Below, piece by piece: positions 17,211 through 25,095 of a stretch of 64,000 bases of DNA. Numbering within the stretch: the first letter of the stretch is position 1; each line of letters opens with the position of its first letter. This DNA comes from Cellulomonas carbonis (lineage in GTDB: Bacteria > Actinomycetota > Actinomycetes > Actinomycetales > Cellulomonadaceae): assembly GCF_014636275.1 (NCBI RefSeq), contig NZ_BMEB01000005.1, positions 62,001 through 126,000 on the forward strand, written 5' to 3'. The translations under genes were made by a program, and so were the position numbers. Below the pieces are notes generated by a model. It made no database searches and was not told the origin of the DNA. It was given only the letters and a program-made list of their open reading frames with translations.

Positions 17211-18866
17211 GTGCACCCGACCCCCGGGGTGCCGCCGACGACGGCGCCGCCGGTCCGCCCGTTCGCCGTGCTGGTGGTGGGCAGCACGAACACGTGCCGC
17301 TCCCCCGCCGTCGAGCGGTTCCTGCGCGCTCGGCTCGCGGACGACGGCGTGCTCGTGTCGAGCGCCGCGACCTCCCTGCCCCCCGACGAGCCCGTGCCCG
17401 AGCCCGTCGCGGCGCTGCTCGCGCAGCTCGACGACGACGCCCCACCGCACGAGCCCCGGCTCGTGGACCCCGAGTCGGTGCGCCGCGCCGACCTCGTCCT
17501 CGCTGTGGACCGCGAGCAGCGCGCCGCTGCGGTGCGCCTGGCGCCAGGTGCGCTGCGCCGCACGTTCACGGTGCGGGAGCTGGCCCGCGTCGCACGGTTC
17601 CTCGGGCCTGGTGCGCTGCCCGACGGCGACGTCCGTGCCCGGATGGCGGCACTCGTGTCGGCCGCGGAGCCGTACCGCGGCCCGACCGCACCGGACGACC
17701 TCGCCGACGACGACCTGCTCGACCCCGACGGCCTGGACGAACGCGCGTGGGCGCGGTCGCTCGCCGACGCCCGTGCGGCGGTCGACGAGATCACGAGGAC
17801 GGTCGCGCCGGGCCCGCTCGCCGAGGAGGCGCCGGTCCTGCTCGTCCCGCCGCGCGCCCCGGCCGTGCGCCCACGGCGCCGGGCCCGCGCCGTCGCGCTG
17901 GTCGTCGTGGCCGCGCTCGGGGTCCTCGTCATCGCCGTGACCGCGGGCGCGGCCGTCCTGCTCGACCGGATCGACGACCGCATCGAGCGCTTCCCCGACC
18001 CGTTCGCCGGTCTGACCGCGCGCCCCGAGGCGCCGCCGGTCGAGGAGGGCGACGAGCAGGCGGTCACCGTCCTCGTGCTCGGGTCGACGGGCGGGGCGTC
18101 CGCGGACCCGTCGCAATGGGCGGCCGCGGCGGCCGAGACCGACGTCGTCATGCTCGCGCGCATCGCCGCCGACCGGGGTAGCGCCCAGCTCGTGACCATG
18201 CCGCCGGACCTGTGGGTCGACGTCCCGGGGAGCGGGCAGACGGCGCTGCGGTCGGCCCTCGGCAGCGGCGGTCCCTCAGCGGCCGTCCGGACCGTCGAGG
18301 CGCTCACGGACGTCCGCGTCGACCACGTGGCGCTCACCGACGCCCAGACCTTCGCGGACGTCACCGACGCGCTCGGCGGCGTCGACCTCGACGTGGAGGC
18401 CGACGTCGTCGTCAACGGGCGCGTCGTCGTCGGTGCCGGGCCGCAGCGCCTCGGCGGGACGCAGGCGCTCGCGTGGGCGGGCACCACGACGGACCCGGCT
18501 GTGCGGGCGGAGCACCAGCAGCTCTGGCTCCGCGCGATCCTGGACCGCCTCACGGACCCGGACACGCGCCAGGACCCGACACGGTGGCTGCGCCTGCTCG
18601 GCGTCGTGTCGGGCTCGGTCGCGGTCGACGAGGGGCTCGACCGCGGGACGCTGGTCGGGCTGCTCGGGAGCCTGCGCGGCATGGGACCGGACGACGTCGA
18701 CGTCGTCGCCGCCCCCACGACGACCGGCACGACGGGCGCCGGGTCGCCCGTGCTCGTCCCGGACCCCGAGCCCTTCGCCGCGCTCATGGAGGCGTTGCGC
18801 ACGGACACCCTCGGCGAGCACCTCGACGCGCCGGACGGTCAGTTGAGCGAGGGGTCGTCCGGGTAG
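17211..18866 (+). CDS. fusion of inactive low-MW tyrosine phosphatase domain with degenerate LCP domain
   Basis: A 551-residue fusion. Residues about 18-205 follow the low-molecular-weight protein tyrosine phosphatase fold, but the P-loop reads VVGSTNTCRSP. The nucleophile expected in VCxGNxCRSP is replaced by glycine (G24), while C29-R30-S31 remain. A transmembrane helix follows (about 225-247). Residues about 285-480 outline a LytR-CpsA-Psr domain (VLVLGS, TDVVMLARI, GGPSAAVRTVEALTDVRVDHVAL, DALGGVDLDV). Its usual arginines in RSDT and PRD are E/T and P here. It is therefore probably a membrane-anchored binding or regulatory protein of cell-envelope polymer attachment, not an enzyme. GTG at 17211 is used; GTG at 17229 is possible. 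Confidence 0.75.
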   Translation: MHPTPGVPPTTAPPVRPFAVLVVGSTNTCRSPAVERFLRARLADDGVLVSSAATSLPPDEPVPEPVAALLAQLDDDAPPHEPRLVDPESVRRADLVLAVDREQRAAAVRLAPGALRRTFTVRELARVARFLGPGALPDGDVRARMAALVSAAEPYRGPTAPDDLADDDLLDPDGLDERAWARSLADARAAVDEITRTVAPGPLAEEAPVLLVPPRAPAVRPRRRARAVALVVVAALGVLVIAVTAGAAVLLDRIDDRIERFPDPFAGLTARPEAPPVEEGDEQAVTVLVLGSTGGASADPSQWAAAAAETDVVMLARIAADRGSAQLVTMPPDLWVDVPGSGQTALRSALGSGGPSAAVRTVEALTDVRVDHVALTDAQTFADVTDALGGVDLDVEADVVVNGRVVVGAGPQRLGGTQALAWAGTTTDPAVRAEHQQLWLRAILDRLTDPDTRQDPTRWLRLLGVVSGSVAVDEGLDRGTLVGLLGSLRGMGPDDVDVVAAPTTTGTTGAGSPVLVPDPEPFAALMEALRTDTLGEHLDAPDGQLSEGSSG

Positions 18867-19399
18867 GTCGACAGGATCGCCATCGAGCCGCCCTGGCGGC
18901 GCATGACGGCGCGCCACAGCGTGGCCGGGTCCGCACTCGCCGCGTCCGAGGGCAGCGCGGGGAGGACGTACCAGTCGCCGGCGGCGACCTCGTCCTGGAG
19001 CTGGTGCGCACCCCAGCCCGCATGACCTGCGAAGACCCGCAGACCGAGGACGCCCGTGATCGTCGCTGGGTCTGCGTCGAGGTCCACGAGCCCGAACGAG
19101 GACGCGACTCGCGTCACGCCCGGCGGCGGCTCGACCGCGAGCGGCAGCGTCGCGAGCCCGAGCGCGCCGTCGAGCCCGACGGGTCCGCCCTGGAACAGCG
19201 TCGCCGGTCGGCTGACGACGTCCTGCCAGGCGGGCAGCACGTCCCCGACGTCGACGGGCAGCGGCCGGTTGAGGACGACGCCGAGCGCACCCTCGTCGTC
19301 GAGGTGGAGCAGCAGCACGACGGCACGCCGGAAGTTGGGGTCCGCGAGGTGCGGGACGGCGACGAGGAGGTCACCTGCCGCGAGTCTCGTGCTGGCCAT
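18839..19399 (-). CDS. yqgE: YqgE/AlgH family protein
   Basis: A 186-residue protein of the UPF0301 (YqgE/AlgH) family. Hallmarks are LAAGDLLVAVPHLADPNFRRAVVLLL, GALGVVLNRPL, FQGGPV and FAGHAGWGAHQLQDE. The biochemical function is undefined, although AlgH has been linked to alginate and virulence regulation in Pseudomonas. The 3' end overlaps the convergent phosphatase-LCP gene by 28 bp, so both stops lie inside the other gene. Confidence 0.9.
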   Translation of the reverse strand: MASTRLAAGDLLVAVPHLADPNFRRAVVLLLHLDDEGALGVVLNRPLPVDVGDVLPAWQDVVSRPATLFQGGPVGLDGALGLATLPLAVEPPPGVTRVASSFGLVDLDADPATITGVLGLRVFAGHAGWGAHQLQDEVAAGDWYVLPALPSDAASADPATLWRAVMRRQGGSMAILSTYPDDPSLN

Positions 19400-19644
19400 G
19401 CGCCCATGGTCGGCGACGCGGCGCGCTCCTGCACAGGCTCCCGGTGTTCGGGCCCTGCGTCGGCCCCGTGTCGGACCCCGCGGGCACACTCGGTCCCGGT
19501 CACGAGGTCCAGCGTCACGCCCTCCGGCGTGCTGGCCGGCAACCGCGCAGACGCGCACGGTGCCCCCGGAGGAAGACCCGCCCGCACCACCCGGTGCGGG
19601 AAGTGCGCACCGCCCGTCCGCGGGCAGACGTGAGGAGCGATCCA

Positions 19645-20301
19645 ATGGTGTCCCTTCCCGATCACGACGACGCACCGGCCGCGTGCGTCCGCGTCGTGGA
19701 CCTCGACGACGCGGGTCTCGCGTGCGGCACGCACCCCGGCACCCCGAGGCCGTGGGCGCGCGTGTGCGACCTTCCCGTCGCGTCGGTCTGCGCGAGCTGC
19801 GCGCGACGCGTCGTGCCGATCCGCCACCGGTTCTCGTGGTCGTTCCTGTGCGGGACGTGCAGCGCGCTCGACCGAGCGATCGCCGCCCCGTACGGTGCGG
19901 CGGCGCTCACCCCCCATCACGGCCAGGCCGACGAGGACCGCGGGGCGCTCTGGGCGAGGCTGTTCCCCGACCGCGCTCCGGGGACGCGGGTCTCGATCGG
20001 CCGGGACGGGGACGTGCACACCCAGACGATTGCGGGGACCGACGCGTGGCACGCGCGGCTCGGGGCGCACCGCACCGCCGCGGTCGCGGCGGTCGCGACC
20101 GCGGCGGGGCTCGCCGGGACCGTCGAGTGGACGCGGTTCGCGGCCGCCGCGCCGACGTCGCCGGAGGCCACAGCGGCGGGGTACCTGGCCTACGTGACGG
20201 CGGTCCACCCGTGGGTCGACTCCGTCGAGCCGCGGGTCGCGGACCTGGCGTGGCTGACGGCTGTCGTCGAGCGTCTGCCGGCCGATCCGCTCGAGCGCTG
20301 A
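19645..20301 (+). CDS. hypothetical protein with two cysteine pairs
   Basis: A 218-residue soluble protein that I do not recognise. The first third holds VCASCARR and, about 20 residues later, FLCGTCSALD, two CxxC pairs that could bind zinc in a ribbon. Residues 110-218 are helical and Ala-rich. A TGAGGAG ribosome site precedes ATG 19645. It stands alone between yqgE and a tetR remnant. Confidence 0.7.
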   Translation: MVSLPDHDDAPAACVRVVDLDDAGLACGTHPGTPRPWARVCDLPVASVCASCARRVVPIRHRFSWSFLCGTCSALDRAIAAPYGAAALTPHHGQADEDRGALWARLFPDRAPGTRVSIGRDGDVHTQTIAGTDAWHARLGAHRTAAVAAVATAAGLAGTVEWTRFAAAAPTSPEATAAGYLAYVTAVHPWVDSVEPRVADLAWLTAVVERLPADPLER

Positions 20302-20334
20302 GGCGCCCGGGCCCGAGGCCGCCCGGTCGCGGCG

Positions 20335-20577
20335 TCAGCCGTCCCGACGGCAGGCGGCGTCGACCAGGGTCCGGGCGGCCTCGCGCGCCGCAGCCGGGAC
20401 GTCGGCGTCCGCGTCGAGGACGCCCGAGGCGAGGCCGCCGTCGACGAGCAGGCTCAGGTAGGCGAGGACGAGGTCGTCCTTGCGCGGGAAGTGCTTGTAG
20501 AGCGTCGCCTTGGCCACCCCCGACTCCGCGATGACCGTGTCGACCCGCACGCCCCGCGGCCCGTTCGCGTAGCACCG
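20335..20577 (-). pseudogene. tetR-family remnant with internal deletion
   Basis: The reading frame gives the end of a TetR helix-turn-helix (CYANGPRGVRVDTVIAESG, then VAKATLYKHFPRKDDL) followed directly by what looks like the extreme C-terminus of a TetR protein (LLVDGGLASGVLDADAD and EAARTLVDAACR). About 100 residues of ligand domain are missing between the halves. The first helix of the DNA-binding domain is also absent, because an in-frame stop lies upstream at 20599-20601. A GTG at 20550 could still start a 71-residue peptide, but it would lack a complete DNA-binding domain. Confidence 0.75.
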
Positions 20578-20613
20578 CCACCGCGACGACCACGCCCCCT
20601 AGAGTCACGGTCC

Positions 20614-21531
20614 GTGAGCACCCTCTCCCACACCGGCCGGCCCATCGGCCGCGTCGGTGTCGTCGTCACCGACTCCTACCCGGCCGAGGACGTCGACCAC
20701 GACACCCCTCTGCTGGTCGCCGCGCTGCGCGAGCGGGGTGTCGACGCGGAGGCGGTCGTGTGGCACGACCCGGGCGTCGCGTGGGAGGAGTACGCGCTGC
20801 TCCTGCTGCGCAGCCCGTGGGACTACCCGGACCGCCCGGCCGAGCTCCACGCGTGGCTCGACCGCGTCGAGCGCGTCTCCACGGTGCTCAACCCCCCGGC
20901 CCTCGTGCGCTGGAACCTCGACAAGCGGTACCTCGCCGAGCTCTCCGGGCGCGGCGTGGCCGTCGTCCCGACGACGTACCGCGACACCGTCGACGACGTC
21001 CGCGCCGATCTCGCGGCCGCCCGCGACGGCCGCGTCGTCGTCAAGCCGGCCGTCTCGGCGGGCGCGCGGGACACCGGCCTGTTCCGCGCCGACGACCCGG
21101 CCGCGCTCGGCCTGGCCCGGCGCATCGTCGAGGGCGGCGGCGTCGTCATGGTGCAGCCCGAGGTGGCCGAGCTGTCGGCCGGCCGCGAGAAGGCGGTGTA
21201 CCTCGTCGACGGCGTGCTGACCCACGCGATCGCCAAGGGCGCGCTGCTCGCGGAGGGCGGCGGCCTGATCGGCGGGGTCTACCAGGAGCACCCCGAGCTC
21301 GTCGACGTCACACCGGCCGAGGCGAGGTTCGCGGCCGCCACGCTCGCCGCCGTGCAGGACGCGACGGGGTGCGACGTCCCTCTCTACGCACGCGTCGACC
21401 TCGTGGACTCCGCGGACCACGGCCTCGTGCTGCTCGAGGCCGAGCTGTTCGAGCCCGCGCTCAACCTGCACGTCGCCCCGCACGTCACGCCCACGGTCGC
21501 GGACGCGGTCCTCGCGCGGCTCGTGGGCTGA
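20614..21531 (+). CDS. ATP-grasp domain protein
   Basis: A 305-residue ATP-grasp protein of the glutathione synthetase/cycloserine-ligase-like group. Recognisable parts are the N-terminal preATP domain (VGVVVTDSYPAEDVDHD), WNLDKRYLAELSGRGVAVVPT, the ATP-lid region VVVKPAVSAGARDT and a C-terminal metal/phosphate segment (YARVDLVDS, then EAELFEPALNL). It would join a carboxyl-phosphate intermediate to an amine or thiol; the substrate is unknown. The GTG start abuts the tetR remnant, so the lost tetR was divergent and may once have controlled it. Confidence 0.82.
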   Translation: MSTLSHTGRPIGRVGVVVTDSYPAEDVDHDTPLLVAALRERGVDAEAVVWHDPGVAWEEYALLLLRSPWDYPDRPAELHAWLDRVERVSTVLNPPALVRWNLDKRYLAELSGRGVAVVPTTYRDTVDDVRADLAAARDGRVVVKPAVSAGARDTGLFRADDPAALGLARRIVEGGGVVMVQPEVAELSAGREKAVYLVDGVLTHAIAKGALLAEGGGLIGGVYQEHPELVDVTPAEARFAAATLAAVQDATGCDVPLYARVDLVDSADHGLVLLEAELFEPALNLHVAPHVTPTVADAVLARLVG

Positions 21532-21559
21532 CGACGCGCCGCCGGTCCGGCCCCGCGGG

Positions 21560-21868
21560 TCAGCCGACCGGCTCGGCGACCCGCCACCCCGTGCCGACGG
21601 GTGCGATCCCGTCGGGCAGGTCGACCGTCCCCACGACGACGTCCGTGCCCGTCCCGGAGACCTTCTCCCACCGGCTGCCGTAGGCCAGGTCGACCCGGAG
21701 GTCCGGCGGGTCGGCCGCGAGCGTCGCGTCCTCCAGCAGCTCGGTCGTGCCCCCGTCACCGTCCGCGGTCCAGAACAGACCGGGGTGGGGGTGGTAGCTG
21801 GCCCACTCCCACTTCCACCGGCGCTGGACCTGGACCCAGTGGCAGATGGTCTCCGTCGTCTCGGGCAT
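21560..21868 (-). CDS. small hypothetical protein
   Basis: A 102-residue soluble protein, rich in Trp and acidic residues (ICHWVQVQRRWKWEWASYH at the start), beta-like overall, no signal peptide. I recognise no family. A very good ribosome site (AAGGAGG) precedes ATG 21868. An OsdR/DosR-like half-palindrome lies about 77 bp upstream, which hints at control by low oxygen or redox, but that is weak evidence. Confidence 0.7.
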   Translation of the reverse strand: MPETTETICHWVQVQRRWKWEWASYHPHPGLFWTADGDGGTTELLEDATLAADPPDLRVDLAYGSRWEKVSGTGTDVVVGTVDLPDGIAPVGTGWRVAEPVG

Positions 21869-21944
21869 GGTGCTCGCCTCCTTCGTGCGCGCCGTCGCGC
21901 ACGTCGTGCTCCGATCCTGGCACCGCCGACCCCGGTGCCGACAT

Positions 21945-21958
21945 GGGACCTTCGGCCG
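21945..21958. promoter_or_regulatory. possible DosR/OsdR-type box
   Basis: GGGACCTTCGGCCG resembles the GGGAC-N4-GGCCC pattern bound by DosR/OsdR response regulators in actinobacteria. It is 77 bp upstream of the 102-residue protein gene. Only one copy was noticed and the last bases deviate. Confidence 0.3.
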
Positions 21959-22010
21959 CACCTGACGTCGTCCCGTCCGGACGACGCCGAGAGCCGGACG
22001 TGAGCCCCGC

Positions 22011-22832
22011 TCAGACGAGCTCGGCGACGCTGCGCACCCCGGTGTAGAGCGCCACGACCACCAGCAGGACCGTGAACGCGCGGCTGAGCACCTCGGGCCG
22101 CACACGGGACGTGAGCCGCGCACCGATCAGCGACCCCACCACCGCCACGACCGTGAAGCCGGCCACCACACCCCACGGGACGGCCACGTCCTGGCCGACC
22201 CGTGACGTCAGCGCGCTCGCGCTGTTGATCGCGATGACGACCTGCGAGGTGCCGACGGCGACGGGCATGGGCAGGCGCAGCACCAGGACCAGCGCGGGCA
22301 CGACGGCGAAGCCACCGCCCACGCCGAAGAACCCCGTGAGCACGCCGACCGCGGTCGCGCTGAGCAGCAGCGCGCCCACCGCTCGGCAGTCGCACCGCAG
22401 CGGACGCAGCCCGACGGGCGCGAGCGGACGGGGCTGGTCCTCGACCGGGCGCGCCGCCCCGTCCGTGCGTGCGGCCGCCCGGCGCCTGCGGGTCATGAGC
22501 CCCGCGACGACGAGCATGAGCGCCGAGAACGCGACGAGCAGGACGCCCGGCGGCACCGACGCCGACAGCAGCGAGCCGACGACCGCCCCGCCGACGCCGA
22601 GCAGCCCGAAGACGACGCCGTGGAGCACGCGGACACGCCCGGCCCGGAGGTGCGCGAGCGACCCGACCAGGGTCGTCACCCCGACGACGACGAGCGATCC
22701 CGTCGTGGCGGCCACGGGGTCCAGGCCGACCGCGTAGACGAGCGCGGGGACGGTCAGGATCGAACCGCCCCCGCCGAGGGCGCCCAGGGCGACCCCCACG
22801 GCGAGGCCGAGCACCACGACCACGGCGATCAC
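22011..22832 (-). CDS. TauE/SafE (TSUP) family sulfite or sulfur-anion exporter
   Basis: A 273-residue membrane protein of the TauE/SafE family. It shows two repeated halves of about four helices, each opening with a Gly-rich loop (GVALGALGGGGSILTVPAL and TGFFGVGGGFAVVPAL) that is diagnostic. A charged cytoplasmic loop with a CDC motif separates them. Members export sulfite, sulfoacetate or take up thiosulfate. It is the last gene after the rhodanese and persulfide-dioxygenase-like genes, matching the order of staphylococcal cst operons, where TauE is thought to remove sulfite. Confidence 0.87.
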   Translation of the reverse strand: MIAVVVVLGLAVGVALGALGGGGSILTVPALVYAVGLDPVAATTGSLVVVGVTTLVGSLAHLRAGRVRVLHGVVFGLLGVGGAVVGSLLSASVPPGVLLVAFSALMLVVAGLMTRRRRAAARTDGAARPVEDQPRPLAPVGLRPLRCDCRAVGALLLSATAVGVLTGFFGVGGGFAVVPALVLVLRLPMPVAVGTSQVVIAINSASALTSRVGQDVAVPWGVVAGFTVVAVVGSLIGARLTSRVRPEVLSRAFTVLLVVVALYTGVRSVAELV

Positions 22833-22878
22833 CGCGAGCCCTCGCCGGGGTGCAGCGTCGGCGACGCAGCCGGGGCCG

Positions 22879-24255
22879 TCACGCCTGCGCGGGGACGCCG
22901 TCGACGACGGGCAGCCCGGCCGCCGCGGCCGAGCGGTCGAAGCTGTCGTCCACCGCCACGACGAGCCGGCCGGTCGCCCCGACCAGCGACGCGGCGATCG
23001 ACGCCCGGTAGCCGCTCGCGCAGTGGATCCAGACCTCGCCGTCGGGCACGTCGTCCATGCGGGTCACCAGGTCGTGGAGCGGGATGTGCACCGCGCCCTC
23101 GAGGTGGCCGTCGCGCCACTCGCTCGCCCGGCGGACGTCGAGGACCGTCACGGTGCGGTGGTGGCGCACCTGCGCGAGGTCGGCGAACGTCGCGCGCGGC
23201 AGCGTGCCCAGGGGCTGGTCGGTCCACTCCGCGGGGCGCCCCGTCGCGGCGGCGGCCGGACGGTCGATGCCGATCCGGGTCAGCTCGCGCTGCGCGTCGG
23301 CGACCTGCTCGGGCGACTCGCCGAGCAGGGTCACGGGCGTCCCCCACGGGATGAGCCAGCCGAGATACGTCGCGAACTGGCCGTCCGAGCCGAAGTTGAA
23401 GGTCCCGGGCACGTGCCCGGCGGCGAAGGCGGTGCGGTTGCGCAGGTCGACGAGCCACTCGCCCGCCTCGAGGCGACGGCGCAGCTCGTCCTTGTCGGCG
23501 CGCGCCGGCTCCGACAGGTCCGCCGCCGTCGGCCCGGCGGCGTTCGCCGGGCCCATGTGCACGTAGTAGGCCGGGTAGGCGTCGAGGCCCGCGAGCGTCG
23601 CCGCGACGTAGTCCTCCTCGTCCTGCGACATGACGGGGTTGACACGGCGCTCACGGCCGATCGTGGACGCGGTCGTGTCGCCGCCGGCCGACGTCGCGGC
23701 GCAGAAGCTGCCGAACCCGTGGGTCGGCATGACCTGCGTGTCGTCGCTCAGCTCGGCCGCGAGCCGACGCGCCGACCCGTACTGGTGCCGGACGAGCTCG
23801 TGCGTGTGCGCCTCGCCCAGCAGGTCGGGTCGCCCGGTCGAGCCGAAGAGCAGCGACCCGCCGGAGAACACCGCGGGATCCTCGCCCTCGAGCACGTAGG
23901 ACAGGTGCGTGAACGTGTGGCCGGGCGTGTGCAGGGCTCGCACACGCAGGGTCGGGCTCACCTCGACGACGTCGCCGTCGCGGACGGGTGTGCGGTCGAA
24001 CGAGACGTCGTCGTCGGCGTTGACCAGGTAGGCGGCCCCGGTGTGCTGCGCGAGCGCGTACCCGCCGGTCACGTAGTCGTTGTGGATGTGCGTCTCGAAC
24101 ACGTGCGTGATGCGCACGCCCGCGTCCTCCGCCAGGCGCAGGACGCGGTCGATGTCGCGCTGCGGGTCGACGACGAACGCGACGCGACCGTCGTGGACGA
24201 GGTAGCTGCGGTCGCCGAGCGTCGGGGTCTCGATGGGGACGATCGTGGTGGTCAT
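22879..24255 (-). CDS. CstB-like persulfide dioxygenase-rhodanese fusion
   Basis: A 458-residue fusion. Residues 1-245 are a metallo-beta-lactamase fold of the ETHE1/persulfide dioxygenase group, with metal motif THIHNDYVTGG (H56, H58, D60) and LHTPGHTFTH. Residues about 265-355 form a rhodanese-like domain without a catalytic cysteine. Residues about 365-455 form a second rhodanese with the active cysteine C412 in WIHCASGYRAS. This three-part layout is that of CstB, which oxidises low-molecular-weight persulfides to thiosulfate/sulfite in the cytoplasm. ATG 24255 follows GAGGAG. Confidence 0.88.
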   Translation of the reverse strand: MTTTIVPIETPTLGDRSYLVHDGRVAFVVDPQRDIDRVLRLAEDAGVRITHVFETHIHNDYVTGGYALAQHTGAAYLVNADDDVSFDRTPVRDGDVVEVSPTLRVRALHTPGHTFTHLSYVLEGEDPAVFSGGSLLFGSTGRPDLLGEAHTHELVRHQYGSARRLAAELSDDTQVMPTHGFGSFCAATSAGGDTTASTIGRERRVNPVMSQDEEDYVAATLAGLDAYPAYYVHMGPANAAGPTAADLSEPARADKDELRRRLEAGEWLVDLRNRTAFAAGHVPGTFNFGSDGQFATYLGWLIPWGTPVTLLGESPEQVADAQRELTRIGIDRPAAAATGRPAEWTDQPLGTLPRATFADLAQVRHHRTVTVLDVRRASEWRDGHLEGAVHIPLHDLVTRMDDVPDGEVWIHCASGYRASIAASLVGATGRLVVAVDDSFDRSAAAAGLPVVDGVPAQA

Positions 24256-24282
24256 CTGCACTCCTCGGTGTGTCGGGGCGGC

Positions 24283-24603
24283 TCAGGCGCCGGCGTGGGG
24301 TCCGGTCATGACGGGCTTCCCTGCGGCGACCCACGCCTGCGTGCCACCGCGCACGGAGTACGCGTCGACGCCGGCACCGCGGAGGTACTGGGTCGCGCGC
24401 AGGCTCCGGTTGCCGCTGGCGCACACGACGTAGACGGGACGGCCCGTCGGCAGCGCACCTGCGTGCTCCGGGACGGTCGCGAGCGGCACGAGCTGCGCAC
24501 CCGGCACGTGTCCCTGCACGTACTCGGAGGGCTCGCGCACGTCGACGACGACGGCGCCGTCGGCCTTCGCCGCCGCGAACCGCTCGATGGTCACCTCGGT
24601 CAT
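24283..24603 (-). CDS. single-domain rhodanese sulfurtransferase
   Basis: A 106-residue rhodanese. The N-terminal strand VVVDVREPSEYVQGHVPGA and the catalytic loop VYVVCASGNRS with C61 are intact. It would carry or transfer sulfane sulfur. It is the first gene of the sulfide/persulfide operon, 17 bp downstream of a perfect palindrome, with a GAGAGGAGC ribosome site, and is followed by the CstB-like gene. Confidence 0.9.
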   Translation of the reverse strand: MTEVTIERFAAAKADGAVVVDVREPSEYVQGHVPGAQLVPLATVPEHAGALPTGRPVYVVCASGNRSLRATQYLRGAGVDAYSVRGGTQAWVAAGKPVMTGPHAGA

Positions 24604-24620
24604 TCCAGCTCCTCTCCGTG

Positions 24621-24636
24621 ATACCCCCGGGGGTAT
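24621..24636. promoter_or_regulatory. CsoR/CstR-type operator
   Basis: ATACCCCCGGGGGTAT is a perfect 16-bp palindrome just upstream of the rhodanese gene ribosome site. The ATACCC...GGGTAT form is that of CsoR-family operators, which include the copper sensor CsoR and the persulfide sensor CstR. Given the downstream genes, a CstR-like repressor is the better guess. No csoR/cstR gene lies in the window. Confidence 0.7.
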
Positions 24637-25095
24637 GTCTCGCGAGGCTACAACACGCCCCCGCCGGGTCGCATTCCGGGCGGCGTCGTCAGGCCCCGGC
24701 GAGCTCACGCGGCTCCGGGACGACGTCGACGAGCGCACCGTTGCGCCACACCGTGACCTCGACGCGCCGGCCGATGACCCCCCTCGACCACGGACCTCTG
24801 GACACCCCGTGATCGTCGTGACCGCCTCGCCGTCGGGCGCCCGGCATGACGCTCCTCGCGGCGCGTCGACGGGCGGACCGACCCGCTGCTGCGGCACCCC
24901 GCGTCGCCCGTGCCGGAGCCCGCCCGCGACGCGCACCCCGGGTGCACGGCGGCGCCCTACGACCCGGCCTTCCGGTTCACGGGCGGCGTGGACACCGACA
25001 TCGAGCCGCAGCGGCGGGAGCAGCTCGACGCGCCCGACGCGCTCCCGTCGGCGAGCTCGCGGTCGCCTGAACCCCGCCGCGGACGGGGTGGCCGC
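24637..25095. other. intergenic stretch, possible gene remnants
   Basis: No convincing gene lies in these 459 bp. On the minus strand a short frame ending near 24689 reads RRVEVTVWRNGALVDVV, which looks protein-like but has no good start. On the plus strand around 24955-25000 the frame YDPAFRFTGGVDTDIE resembles the C-terminal end of arylsulfatases. Both could be debris of deleted genes. Confidence 0.3.

Noticed and set aside
16760..18808. Long minus-strand frame opposite the phosphatase-LCP gene
   Set aside because: Ser/Thr/Arg-rich nonsense composition; the plus-strand frame has recognisable domains.
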